Below are positions 1 to 12,089 of a stretch of 64,000 nucleotides of DNA, piece by piece; the first letter of the stretch is position 1; every line of letters starts with the position of its first letter. The stretch covers positions 6,381,246 through 6,445,245 of the forward strand of contig NC_087081.1 in the NCBI RefSeq assembly GCF_026151205.1, in the 5' to 3' direction. Source of the DNA: Bolinopsis microptera (Eukaryota; Ctenophora; Tentaculata; Lobata; Bolinopsidae). A program made the position numbers and the translations under genes. A model generated the notes under the pieces. It searched no databases, was not told the origin of the DNA, and saw nothing but the letters and a program-made list of their open reading frames with translations.

Positions 1-99
1 ATAACATATAGCCTATAGGTCGCATATTAACCTTGTGTTCTGTATATTGTATGAATATGATATCTCCCAATCAAACCTGTCAATATGCAATTCTCCTAG

Positions 100-3000
100 G
101 CCAGCGGGATAACGGCCTCCTACTTTTAAGACTTGTATCAGAGATCACAGAACCGAAATTGGTAAACCAGGATTCGACTCATGTCAATTTTACGGTGTAC
201 GTCAGAGATACTCCCGGCAGGGGTAAATACGGAAATGTTAGTTACACCTGGCAAATCGAGGAAAACAACCAAGACGGTGAGTACCAATTTACAAGGCACT
301 TCTAGTGAAATGCAAACAATTTAAGAATACTATTATAATATACTGTTGAGAGTAAAATACAAATAATTTGAAGCAAGTTACGACAGCTGTCATGTATCAT
401 GAAACATAATACATACATTGTTATATCCATATCCATATTAATTATAATTGTTATGAAACTATGGTTTTTCTCTTTTCAGTGGATCTTAACGTCGACGATT
501 ATCCCAATCTCCAGCTTTCCAACCATGGCCGAACTCTGACTGTTACCGATATCGTTGAGCATCGAGAACACAAGTTCCAATGCAAGGTTTTACTTCTCGA
601 TCTTTCCGTATTCAATATCTTGATGCATTTAAAAATAAAAGTAAAATAAATAATATATATTTGTTGTATTTATAATTTTAAATTTTTGCCTAGGTTTTAA
701 TTCGGTTTAAGTTTTTCAATCTAGCTGAAACAATTTAAAGCTCTACAAAAATGTTACTCGGAATGTTTCCCCAGCTTTGTTGCAGGATCATTTCATAATC
801 CTGATTTAACCTATTAAATTTATTTATTTATTTATTTATTATTATTATTATTACTAATTAATTAATTAATTAGCCTGAACGTACTCTAGATCAGAAGAAC
901 GACTGACGGATCAACGCAAGATGTAACAAGCCGTCAATTTGGAGTAGGAGAGACTACACTCGTCATAGCACCTAGGGTACATAATAAAATGAAATTTTTT
1001 TTTTTTCAAGATGTAGGGACATTATGTAGCGGTAAAATGCTATTTAATTTATTATATAGCTAATCATTTATAAATTTCCACCCCTATGAGATTTCAACTC
1101 ACTTTATTATCAAATCCTCCTAATTGTGACCAATATAAACTAAAACTGTCACTTGTAGACGCTATCTGTACCGTTGACATCGCGGAAGTGTGTGAACCAT
1201 GGAGATGATTTAAAATCAGCACCCAACAAAGCCTACATGATGTCTACCACAGCGTTAGCAGGAGATAAGCCACAACAGGTGCGTTGTTATGGAAACAAAC
1301 AAACAAACAAACAAACAAACAAACAAACAAACAAACAAACAAACAAACAAACAAACAAACAAACAAACAAACAAACAAACAAACAAACAAACAAACAAAC
1401 AAACAAACAAACAAACTACATGATGTCTACCACAGCGTTAGCAGGAGATAAGTCACAACAGGTGCGTTGTTATGGAATGCAATTATTATGTAGACTTAGG
1501 ACACATTATCATTTTGTGTGATAATGATAGCGCAGAAACTAAAATTGTTCCTCCGTGATACCTTTGGTAAGCTCACACTGAAGCCGTCAAACATCATGTT
1601 GATATATAAGATCATATTGTGTAATGAAAGAATTAAAGGTTGACCCAGGCCTGACTTACACAATTTCAGATTCTGTTGAAAGCAGACAACTGGAAATTCT
1701 ACCTTAACGATTACAGAATCCAATTCATTTCTGACACTGATCAGAATTTTGACTATGAAGATAGGGCAGGTATAGATCAAAATCAATATGAAAGGAAACT
1801 TTCGCCGGCGAATCATAAAACAAGGTAATTTTTATATTACTTTTGGGGGCAGGTGAATACGAATAGGTTGCCAATCTCAATTAAGCTAGCAGTGGGTTAT
1901 ATTCAATTTTGAGTTAAGCCTGGATCCAGACAAAATATTTTAGCGTAGTCACTAAGGTATCATAATATTATAGTCTCATATCTATAATATAATCTATAAG
2001 TACAATACTTATTTTATGTATTATGTATAATATAAATTATGTATAATATAATCCAGGTGTGTTTACTGGCAATACATGAGGTCGTACGGACGGCAGTATC
2101 AGTTATTTGAAGTCATGAAAACGGAGAGATTCGAGAATGCTGGTAAGCCATCCTTGATTAAACTTTGTTAATGATATTTAGTTCTTAAAACAGCTTGGGA
2201 GTTTTCAGTCGTATCATGATATCTTGGCATGTTGTTTTTTACAATCATTTTAAAGTTAGGTCTATTCAGCTCGCTTATATTTTTTGTATTCTTTCTTACC
2301 GCGCACAACAAACAAACAAACAAACAAACAAACAAACAAACAAACAAACAAACAAACAAACAAACAAACAAACAAACAAACAAACAAACAAACAAACAAA
2401 CAAACAAACAAACAAACAAACAAACAAACAAACAAACAAACAAACAAACAAACAAACAAACAAACAAACAAACAAACAAACAAACAAACAAACAAACAAA
2501 CAAACAAACAAACAAACAAACAAACAAACAAACAAACAAACAAACAAACAAACAAACAAACAAACAAACAAACAAACAAACAAACAAACAAACAAACAAA
2601 CAAACAAACAAACAAACAAACAAACAAACAAACAAACAAACAAACAAACAAACAAACAAACAAACAAACAAACAAACAAACAAACAAACAAACAAACAAA
2701 CAAACAAACAAACAAACAAACAAACAAACAAACAAACAAACAAACAAACAAACAAACAAACAAACAAACAAACAAACATCTTAACGAACATCTTCGAATC
2801 AGGTTTAAAAAGCATCGATTTCCAGTCCACAGTTTGCACCAATACAAACATTGTAAGGGACGCTCATAAGGTAAGTTTGACATTCAAAGAAGGAACATCA
2901 ACAGCTCAGTGTCTTAAAGCAGAACTGGTTGATTCTAATAATAAAACCTTGGTTACGAAAAGACTTCGTACGACCGCCGATTCGTGTAAGTGTTAATATT

Positions 3001-4152
3001 CCTTTTCTGTTTACTTTTCATTTTATTATTCAAGATGCATTTTTTCATTATTATAAATATTTATATGTTATATACTGTCTGTTTGACAGTAGATTTGGTT
3101 ACTGTTCGCTATCTGGAAACAATCATTATTCCCTTTAGGTGCTATATGGACAACACAAACTTACGAATTTACGGATGTCCCTGAACAGAAAGGTCTGAAA
3201 ATAAAGATTTCCTCAGAGTCCTGCGGAGGTAACTCGTTTGCAAGTGGTAGCTGCATCATAGATGTTGATCCCGATCTCAGTAAGTAGCTTTCCAATTGCA
3301 TGATCATGAATTGGTCTCACCATTGATTTTATAGTCCCTAAACTTATAGTTATATCTGTTTACACTTTGTTAAAATATCTTTGGGGAGGTTGGTTTTGCA
3401 TTTGGACTCTCGCCGTTATTTTGAGTTGGGATAGGGACAGTGGTATAAGCTATAGAAGTTGGGCTCTTGTTGCATAAGTTTAACAGCAGTTTAGCGCATA
3501 CATACTACTATAGTGCCAAATAAATGCCACAAATGTCTCACCTTAATTCGGCAGTGCCAAATATCATGATAGTTTCTTAACGGGTAATACTCGTAAAATA
3601 TCTGTTCCATCGACGAGTCCAACTCGGCGCGCGTCCTGGTAGGTTGTAAATCCTACAAGATAGTTTCGCAAGTGACACACAACAATGCTGTAAGTGTTTT
3701 ACTTAAGTGCCGAAAATGCCGCAAGTACGTAATAAAGTCGGCTCATCCAAATTCCAAAACTACTCAGTACTCATTGACTTGTGACTAGACTTTGGAATTT
3801 GAAGACCCTAAATCATATAATTGTATTGTCTCACGCGTCCTGCGAGGCAATAATTTTAACACATAATAATTGTAATACATTAAATAGCAATACCGTAACA
3901 AAACTATTACTATTAGGCTGTTATACAGACTACCAGCAGATTGTTGGTATGCTTCCAGACTCCCAGAAATTAGCACAGAGACAGTTCAGGAGTGATGAGA
4001 GTTGTCAGGAATGGTGTGATGCCAATCCCCGCTGTGAAGGAGTAGCCGTGAGTCCCGAGTATTGGACTTACCGAGAATGCTTTCTGGTCATGGGCACTAC
4101 GCACATAACAGCAAAACGGGGCTGGGCAGCGGCGACTAAAACTAAATGTTAA
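100..4152 (+). CDS. Ig-like / PAN-apple-like extracellular protein, 3' part (8 exons)
   Basis: Exons read as 100-276, 480-586, 1159-1278, 1670-1824, 2057-2142, 2803-2985, 3139-3279 and 3917-4152. All are bounded by AG/GT and all phases agree, giving 400 residues then TAA. The start lies outside the window, since the first exon enters in phase 1. Exons 1-2 look like an Ig fold: a Trp in SYTWQI, then LQLSNHGRTLTVTDI and a Phe-Gln-Cys strand. Middle exons are rich in Cys, Tyr and Trp (YWQYMRSYGRQYQ) and match no family I know. The last exon is a compact Cys module (CYTDYQ, SDESCQEWCDANPRCEGV, RECFLV, ending KTKC), like PAN/apple or WSC modules. The protein is probably secreted or the ectodomain of a surface protein. 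No membrane helix follows the last domain. Introns 3 and 5 hold long AAAC arrays. Exon 3 has a second possible donor after 1461. The gene converges on the minus-strand gene at 6786-9361. The family call is inference; the exon chain is strong. Confidence 0.78.
1233..1477 (+). repeat. 62-bp direct duplication of an exon end around an AAAC array
   Basis: Positions 1233-1294 and 1416-1477 are near-identical (one difference seen, GATAAGCC against GATAAGTC) and are separated by about 30 copies of AAAC. Each copy contains the end of exon 3 and its GTGCGT donor. The reading frame stays open through both copies and the array. Confidence 0.9.
2306..2778 (+). repeat. (AAAC)n microsatellite, about 118 copies
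   Basis: An almost perfect tetranucleotide array of about 470 bp inside intron 5 of the Ig/PAN gene, ending 25 bases before the exon 6 acceptor. AAAC has no stop in any frame of either strand, so the long open frames across it are artefacts. Confidence 0.97.
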
Positions 4153-5221
4153 GGTTAAACTTCCACTTAATTTTTACTTAGACTTTTATTCTTACGTTTG
4201 TCGATCCCTGATCCTAACAGATAATGGACTGTATAAATGAGATAATATAACTTTAAGCTAACAAGATAACTATGAACTAAGAATTTCTATTTCAGGTGAT
4301 AACCGGAATTGAAAATGATGTAGGTGCATGTTCATCGTAGTCGATCATTGTTCAGTCGTACAACCGTCAAAAAATATGGGGAAAATGAAGAAAACTGTTC
4401 AAATTTTATATTTATGATTTTAAAACTTACTTTTAAGTTTTTAAATTGCATGACAAAAATTGGCATCTGATTTAACACTTTTGTGGCGGCATTGTAGTGA
4501 CATTATTGTAGTGACATTATTGCATATTGGCTTATGTCTTTTTGCTATCTTAAGTTATGTCTTATAGTTATTGCTTATCGTATTTTTCTTATAGCTAAAA
4601 TATTTACTCACTCATCATTTATCGTTTTTAATTCTGTGAGTCTACTGTTAATTATTGGAAAGATAAAATGCTGACATTATGCAACAGACAGTTAGTTAGT
4701 TTGCTAATTATAGGATAATATGAAATAGAAAACTTGGCAAGGATCAACAATTAATTACAAATAAGTAATGTGGGTTATTGAATCCTCGAGTCTGGTAATT
4801 GTCCCGAAATACTAGGTATCAACTCGAAAGCAACCCAAAAAGATTTTACAGCAATTCATGGATATAATCAGATACTCCGTAAGCATGACACATTCCTGCG
4901 GCGAACTTTAATACAGCACCACAGACACCCCCATGCAATCTCATGCATTGGTTTGAGGGATACTGGGAGGTAGTAGTAATACGGTGAACTAACAAATACT
5001 GATACTCCGTCATCGTTTAACCGTTTGTATGGCATCATTTCGCGGGTAATGCCCCCAGGCCCCCTATTGAAGACGGTTAGCATACCTTTCCGGCGTGTTT
5101 TCCCGTGCCCAAATGTGTTCTTCCTCTGTTTCCCAGGATCCTACTACGTACCTGAGATGCCATGCTGTATACTCAAAGAATGGCCAGAACAGCACATCTT
5201 CTTCAATCTTGAGTCTTCACT
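4153..5221. other. Intergenic, 3' flank of the Ig/PAN gene
   Basis: AT-rich sequence after the stop codon. It holds the 3' untranslated region of the upstream gene, but I cannot fix a poly(A) site. No exon chain is visible. A stretch at about 5100-5220 has a pyrimidine tract and AG like an acceptor, but no partner exon. Confidence 0.5.
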
Positions 5222-5560
5222 CCATCTCATGGTAGCGTAGTTGGTTAATCATCGGATTTGTAATCGTGAGATTGCGAGTTCGAAACCCACTGCCTGCCTA
5301 GTCGTGGGGTGAGTGTCGTCGACATTCAGCTAAAGATCCTGAGTGGTCTATGCAGCCCCCCGGTCTACTCAGCCGAATATTCGAGAAATCGTGTGTGAGG
5401 GTTAAATGAGAAGCTGTCCATTGCAGCGAAGTCTCGGGCGAAGAAAGTATGGTACACACTACCTTAACCGTCACTGGCCTAATTAAATCCTTCGGCTTCC
5501 TGTAATTGGCTAGTTACACTTGTGTAACAATGTGGCTGTTGGAATACTCCGAAGTAAAAT
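5222..5560 (+). mobile_element. tRNA-derived SINE, copy 1
   Basis: The 5' head resembles a tRNA gene: an A box at about 5231-5244 (GGTAGCGTAGTTGG) and a B box at about 5276-5286 (GAGTTCGAAAC). A tRNA-unrelated body follows (GTGGGGTGAGTGTCG, CAGCCCCCCGGTCTACTCAGCC), then a conserved tail ending near GAATACTCCGAAGTAA. The whole element recurs on the minus strand at 57373-57713. The anticodon arm is degenerate, so this is a SINE and not a working tRNA. The parent tRNA is uncertain: the loop reads TGT here and TGC in the other copy. Confidence 0.88.
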
Positions 5561-6440
5561 AAGTGTGAGATAAAAAATGTAGGTCTGGTACCTTGCCTCC
5601 CAGTCGATCATGTTTCTTCCGACAGCGCTGGCGCGTATTTTGTGTGCAAATTTCTTAAAAACCTCCAAATATAAACTATTTCTTATTCCTGTCATCTTTA
5701 ACATTTAATTTTAATGTTTTGAGCTTAAAATATGTCTGCTAAACGACTTCTGATGAGTCTTAATACCTGCAAAAACAGTAAAGAGGTATACTAGTGAAGG
5801 GGGGTATAATAGTATGGATGGTATACTGGCGACGGTCGTGCTTGCCAGCACTGTGATACAAGTAAAAATGAAATGGTTCTTTAGTTTTAAACGATTTCAA
5901 ATGACATTTTCATTTCCATTATGGTAAATAAGTTTGACCAGTCACCATTCAGTTTCTGATCCAATAATGTAATCGGTGATTGTTACCCGCAATCAATCTA
6001 ACACTTAAAGATTATAATAAACGAGTTATAAAAACCAAATAAATAAAAACCCCTTAAAGCAGATATTAGATCTAAAACGGCTTTGGTTTATTGTTTTAGT
6101 TTTAGGTGTTTAGATCCTAATAGCAAATGAAGATTCAGAACAGTTACTCTATCTTTGGTGTCTTCTAATCAGTCTTATACTCTTATAGTTCAACTGTTAA
6201 TCTTTGAAGTGGTCTTCTTTGACCTGATATTGAATGTAGTGGAAAACAAAATATTACTTCAGAAGAGTCTCCTGACCTCTGTAAAGCTATAAGACCACTG
6301 AGATTAAAAACAATCTTTAACCATCGTCCCATACTGCAATTGTTCTGTGAACAATGATAACGGTAAAAAAACAGTTTCAATCATTATACTCATAAAGCAC
6401 TGTCCTTTTTTCGTATTTACACTTGCTCAATATGAATCCA
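5561..6440. other. Intergenic, no gene seen
   Basis: AT-rich single-copy-looking sequence between the SINE and the 11-bp minisatellite. I see no exon with matching phases and no structured repeat. Confidence 0.5.
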
Positions 6441-6780
6441 CATGACCAACACATGACCAACACATGACCCACATGTGACCAACACATGACCCACATGTGA
6501 CCAACATGTGACCAACATGAGACCCACATGTGACCCACATGTGACCAACATGAGACCAACATGAGACCCACATGTGACCAACATGAGACCCACATGTGAC
6601 CAACACATGACCAACACATGACCCACATGTGACCAACACATGACCAACATGTGACCAACATGAGACCAACATGTGACCAACATGTGACCAACATGTGACC
6701 AACATGAGACCAACATGAGACCAACATGTGACCAACATGAGACCAACATGAGACCAACATGTGACCAACATGAGACCCAC
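6441..6780 (+). repeat. 11-bp minisatellite (GACCAACATGT-type)
   Basis: About 31 imperfect units, with variants such as GACCAACACAT, GACCCACATGT and GACCAACATGA. The array ends about 5 bases before the stop codon of the minus-strand membrane-protein gene, so it lies in that gene's 3' untranslated region or flank. Three minus-strand frames stay open through it, which is a product of the repeat. Confidence 0.93.
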
Positions 6781-6785
6781 TGCTT

Positions 6786-9361
6786 CTATCCGGGTTTATG
6801 GGATCTGGTCTTGAGCAGTGCGGTGATTCCCACTACCATGAGAAGTACAGCGGAGGTAACGATGAGGAAGCCGCTGAAACCAGGCTCCACGTTTACTGGC
6901 TGGATCTGGGTGAACTTTAAGCCTGGGGTAATAAAGGGTAATAAAGGGTAATAAAGGGTAATAAAGGGTAATACATGGTAATAAAGGGTAATTAAGGGAT
7001 TATATTAGCGGGTTTAGTTACGGTATTGGAAGTTTAAAGAAAAGATAGTATAAAGTAAGATTCTCGAGTGTAATAATCGTGAAAAATACAATTGCTAAAT
7101 TCCGTATTCATCGATAACACAATGGTTGGAAACGATTGGTTGAACATAACACCAGTGTATAATAGTGTATAGTGTATAGTGTATAGTGTATATATACACT
7201 ATAGTGTATAGTGTATAGTGTATAGTGTATAGTGTATAGTGTATAGTGTATAGTGTATAGTGTATAGTGTATAGTGTATAGTGTATAGTGTATAGTGTAT
7301 AGTGTATAGTGTATAGTATATACGGTTAGTGTTCATTGCTTGTCCGATAGTCCTGACAAAGACTCAAGTTTAACTGCGACAATATTACAGTTCGCAAACA
7401 TGCCGCTGCTTTAACGCTTACCTCCAAGCTTCTCTATGAGGTCTATGTTGATACCCATATTCTCTACAGAGGTCCTTACTGATTTCATAATCTGAGGGAG
7501 CTTTGTGTTAGTTTATAGAATATGCGTGGATAAAATATGTTATATCATAACAAAACTTATAATCCGAAGTCATGAACAAGAAAATGTTGTATCATGTGAG
7601 CTTGTGAGGATACGATGCTTACGAGTTGACGAGCATATTTTACAATTAATAACTTTTGGCTACGTACACAAAAATTGATGTCGATTTGAACTTGCCTCTA
7701 AGTTAAGATAATCTTTAGTCATTGGCCGAAGAGTCATCGATACCAAAAGTGATGACACCAGAAATGTGACTGAAAATAAAGAATTTCATGAATTTTAATT
7801 CATCTATAACTAATAAGACTTGACTATTTAATATGACTATTAACTCCGTAATTACCCAGAACAGTCGGTACTGATCACAATTTTCACCAACCTGATACAG
7901 AAGCACTGATACCAGTAATAACTTTACTAAGATGCCGTCCAGCAACCAGGACTAAGATAACAAACATCCACGTGATCAGGACGGAGCTTAGTCCCATGAA
8001 CATTAGGATCTTGCCGGTGCGGGTCGTGTCTTTCATGTGCTGTGGTTGATTCTCTGTCTCGATAACTGCAGGAAGAGTTTATAAGTGATTTTATGCTTTG
8101 TAATTGTATAACTTCGGAGTTGGAACTGGAAAAAAACAAACCCGCAGTGCTTATAAATACTTTGGATCAGTTAAAGATGATACATGCGATTATAAATGTT
8201 TGAAGCGAACTTTTATTTCATTTTTGGATAAAGGTGACCTTATGACCTAGGACAGTAAATCCATAACCCTAGAGCTCTAGAAGACACCAAGGCAATGTGT
8301 GTACAGACCTTTATGACACCTTTTAGAGAAGTCCAGTTTCATCCCTCCCTCATTTTCAGGCATCTCTCCATCACCAAATTCCATTGCTTTTGTAATTATT
8401 TCCATAAAATCTTCAGAAAAACAGAATCTGTGGGAGGAATTTCAAAATCTGCTGTGGTTTTTGCTCAAAGTTTTAAAACAGTATTTCAACTTGTGTTCCG
8501 TCAATAATCATTTGATGTGCATAACCTCAGAAAGTTTGTGTGACTAGTGGGCCCTAAAAGAGTGTGATTCTGCAATCTAATATAAAATACTGATCATACT
8601 GATCATATTATGAATTTAATTTCAGCTCATCCAGTTAAAAATTTAAAACATGCAAAAGCTAAAAAATAACCTGAAAAGACCAAAGTCGGCCATTTTGAGT
8701 ACATCAGGAACATCTCTGTCCAAAGACAAGAAAGATTTGATGGTGGCCTTGTAGGGACCGACATCTATATCTCCAGACATGTAGTTGGGCGAGAGCAGCC
8801 CGACCAGTCCTATCACAAAGCCTGGGACATTTTATAGAACGTTAAACACAAGGATATATTTTATAAACTTAGCATTGACACAGTCCAAAAACCGTTCATA
8901 ATCACTGATAAAAAACCGAGATATTGATATGATAAAATACCTGAGAGACTGATAATAAAGAGAGCCAGCCAGAGGTTTGTATCAGGAGGCGGGGGAGCCA
9001 ATAGAGTTGTGTCTATTGTTTCCTGTCTAGATAACCTGTTATAAATTATCTGATATCAAACAAACCCAAACAAACCCAAACAAACCCAAACAAACCCAAA
9101 CAAACCCAAACAAACCCAAACAAACACTAACAAACACTATAACACATAAAAAGTATAAACAAACCCAAAAACTCGGCAGTCAATTTAAGTGATATTAATT
9201 TCGAAGCTGATGTAAAATTGCATTATATTTAATAATTTTGATGATAATTCAGTTAATCAAGAACTAATTTTACAACTTAAAAGCAACTCTTACTGCATTT
9301 GAATCTTCCTGTCCATTGGTATTTCCTCATACTTATTTACTGGAGGCTTCTTCATGCCCAT
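6786..9361 (-). CDS. Unrecognised three-helix membrane protein (complete, 7 exons)
   Basis: Exons on the minus strand: 9361-9294, 9026-8941, 8821-8671, 8427-8309, 8065-7928, 7478-7422 and 6922-6786. All joins keep phase and sum to 756 bases, or 251 residues plus TAG. The start is ATG at 9361 (MGMKKPPVNKYEEIP); a second Met two codons on is possible. The N-terminus is charged with a Pro run (APPPPD). Likely membrane helices lie at about 41-61 (LWLALFIISLSGFVIGLVGL), 160-183 (KILMFMGLSSVLITWMFVIL) and 223-243 (FLIVTSAVLLMVVGITALL). The loop between helices 1 and 2 is about 100 residues and acidic, with two Cys. The short C-tail is basic (KTRSHKPG). I do not recognise the family; it lacks the CCG motif of tetraspanins and the claudin WxxW motif. 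The exon 5-6 join relies on an acceptor at 7479-7480. An alternative acceptor nearby would change about six residues. Confidence 0.75.
6926..6998 (+). repeat. 10-bp tandem repeat (GGTAATAAAG)
   Basis: About seven units, one of them altered to GGTAATACAT. It sits immediately upstream, on the minus strand, of the last exon acceptor of the three-helix gene. Confidence 0.9.
7155..7320 (+). repeat. 7-bp tandem repeat (TAGTGTA)
   Basis: About 22 units of TAGTGTA. A short self-complementary break at about 7190-7205 (TATATACACTATAG) makes part of the array invert. It is intronic in the three-helix gene. Confidence 0.92.
9057..9140 (+). repeat. 10-bp tandem repeat (AACAAACCCA)
   Basis: About seven units in intron 1 of the three-helix membrane gene, then degenerate CAAACACT units. 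Confidence 0.9.
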
Positions 9362-10230
9362 CCTTAAATTGTATTAAATGTGAAACATGCACCTAGACAA
9401 GTTACAGAGAGTATAGGGACTCCTTCACAAATAAGTACTGAAATGTAGTCATGGTTACAATCACTGGTTCTTGAGTACAAGTTATTAGATAGATAAGATA
9501 AGGTTTATAATTATAAACTTTCTAATCTTAACTATTTGGAAATATAACTTTGAGTATCACAATCGTGTCTTGTGCTATCCTCAGTGACCTTGCTATATGA
9601 CCTTATATAATGGTCATTCGTTAAAAATTCGGTCAAATTTGGGTGATCGCGTAAAGCTGAAATTTGAAAATGTCCTACCGAATACCGCCACGGTTCAAAA
9701 TGTTCATAGCATCAAAGTCTTCACAGACAATTATAGTGTGGCGATATAGGGTCAATACTAATAGAGTAATAGTGAGATTCCGCGCCAGCACCGCACTTGT
9801 ATGTTGCCATTGTGAACTATATGCAACAACAAATCGTGAACAATCGGAGTGTTTACAACAGACGAAAAATAAAAGAGGAACGATCTGCAGATGAAAACAA
9901 TAAGATCTGATATGTTAAATAGGAAGTAGAATCTACGATAAAAAGGTATGTTAAAGTGTACTTTATAAATTAAAGCTATTAAATCATTACAGGGTCATGA
10001 TATCAAGTAACAATATTGGAAATCAGAATCAGGTGACAATCAGTATAGTTCACATAAAACATCATAGAATGCAAGCCTCGACTCTAATGTGTTAAAGTAT
10101 AAGAGCCTCAAGGGAATTTGTTAACTGGTTGTATAAATCCATTAATACCAGATCCTAATAAGGTGTAACCTATTATATAATTCTTAAATGCTATAAACTT
10201 TGAAATATCTAACTTAGTCCTTACTTCTTT
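9362..10230. other. 5' flank of the three-helix gene
   Basis: AT-rich sequence upstream of the minus-strand ATG at 9361. It should contain the promoter, but I see no clear TATA/initiator pair. Nothing else is recognisable here. Confidence 0.45.
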
Positions 10231-10244
10231 AGCACATATGATTT

Positions 10245-10640
10245 TTGGGAATCGGTCACGAGGACGGAGGTCGCGAGGGCGAAAGACGCAAGGGCGAAGG
10301 ACTCAAGGGCGGAAGTTTCCTAAAAGATTGGACTCGAGGGCGAAAGACGCAAGGGCGAAAGTCGATCACTTTATCATGGAAATACACACCGTCCTAAATG
10401 TTGGACTGATAATAATATCGATATATAATGTGATCGACTTTCGCCCTTGCGTCTTTCGCCCTCGATCTCCAACCTTGGGGGGGGGGGGGGGGTCCAACCC
10501 GATGTTTCCGATCGATTCCGATCCCGATTTTGGCCTCATCAACCCTCATATCGGAAAAATCGGGAAAATTTAAATCTTTCCTCTGAGGTTTCTAGGCGAT
10601 ATAGGTAGCTACTTCTGTACTTAAATATGACAAGAAATCG
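10245..10640. mobile_element. Repeat copy with 34-bp hairpin and poly-G tract
   Basis: A 34-base inverted repeat: 10336-10371 (GAGGGCGAAAGACGCAAGGG...) is matched by its complement at about 10430-10466, with a loop of about 60 bases. A poly-G run at about 10477-10493 follows, then CCAACCCGATG and a segment ending GCCTCATCAACCCTCATATC. The same parts recur, mostly in reverse order, at about 18360-18520. This looks like a mobile repeat family; its class is unknown. Confidence 0.65.
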
Positions 10641-11159
10641 ATTGGTGGTGGTCCCAGAACCCCAAAATGGTTTCTAGTTCCAAACAGGAATCGTTTCGTC
10701 CGAAAAACGACACACTGTCGTATCAACTCTTGTTTGACAGAAACATCCACCCCGGTCCACATTTGAAAGAGGTACGGTTGGTAATAACAATCGTAACAAA
10801 TAGGGAACGCTTTAGTAACTTTTGATTTAAATTGTCTCCACAATTTGTAACAGGCTATCTGCAGAAATTGGTAGCACGGTTAATGACCATTGACCATGGT
10901 CCTTTCTCAAACTTCCAACCCTCAGTTAGATACAAAGAATAGTCTACACAATTTTAAATAACATTAAAAGAGATGAAAATCACTTTATTCATCAAAATCT
11001 TTATTTATCATGTAACAACTTTTCCATAGTACTGGAGAGTAAAATTCTGTTAAACAAAAAAATTCTCGAGCACATTTTGAGTCAGTAACAGTAACATGTC
11101 AATATGTTACAGACTCAAATGCGTTTAAAAACATTTTAGTAAGTACAATAAATTGTGTA

Positions 11160-11861
11160 AACTGATGAGGAGGAGGAGGAGTACTGAAGAGTAGGACTGA
11201 GGAGAAGGAGGAGGACTAAGGAGAAGGATGAGGAGGATGAGACTCATGAGGAGGAGGAGGAGGACTGAGGAGGAAGACTAAGGAGGACGAGGACTAAGGA
11301 CGAGGACTAGGAGGATGAGGAAAAGGGTTAAGGAAGAGGAGGAGGACGACTGAGGAGGAGGACTGATTAGGAGAAGAAGGAAGAGGAGGATGAGGAGGAG
11401 GACTGAGGAGGATAAGGAGGATAAGGAGGAGAATGAAGAGGAGCATGAGGAGGACTGAGGAGGAGGAGGATAAGGAGGAGAATGTGGAGGAGGAGGAGGA
11501 TGACTCAGGAGGAGGACTCAGGAGGTGGAGGAGGATAAGGAGGAGGACTCAGGAGGAGGAGGAGGACTGATGAGGAGGAGGAGGAGGACTCAGGAGGAGG
11601 AGGAGGAGGAGGACGGGGAGGAGGAGGAGGAGGACTAAGAGGACGCGAGGACTAAGGACGAGGAGGACTGAGGAGGAGGACGAGAGCGAGGACGAGGAGG
11701 AGGACTGAGGAAGAGGACTGATAAGAAGGAGAAGGAGGAGGAGGAGGACTGAGGAGGAGGACTGAGGATGAGGATAAGGAGAAGGAGGACCGGGGGAGGA
11801 CTGATGAGGAGGAGGAGGAGCAGGACTGAGGAGGAAGACTGAGGAGGATAAGGACGAGGAC
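11160..11861 (+). repeat. GGA-rich purine array, left part
   Basis: Irregular GAGGAGGACTGAGGAGG-type tandem repeats with almost no pyrimidines on the + strand. It continues at 16308 after the 4.4-kb element, so the two parts were probably one array. The open frames it creates (Ser/Pro/Leu-rich on the minus strand) are not genes. Confidence 0.93.
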
Positions 11862-12089
11862 TAAGGTTTTTTTTTTACAAATGTCTCAGACCCATAGCTA
11901 GATCTGTGAATTTTAGGCAGACCCACTCGACAGCGGCCAAATTTTGCGCATTATGAGCCCCAAGCCCGATACCCACTTTGCCTCCCAATTATATTATCAT
12001 CTCGTAACTTCATAATGAAGGTTCCGTTATTCATTTAAAGATTAAGTTTTTTCGATTCTGGGCACGTAGCCCGACACGACACGTAGCCG

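Noticed and set aside
2168-2996. Six overlapping long open frames (TNKQ and CLFV repeats) on both strands
   Set aside because: All are generated by the AAAC array, which cannot encode a stop in any frame. Only the piece after 2803 is a real exon.
5231-5300. A working tRNA gene
   Set aside because: A and B boxes are present, but the anticodon and acceptor stems do not pair and a long common body follows. It is the head of a SINE.
7715-7945. Minus-strand ORF between exons 5 and 6 of the three-helix gene
   Set aside because: Including it in the gene gives a stop or phase conflict, while the direct join of 7928 to 7478 keeps the frame.
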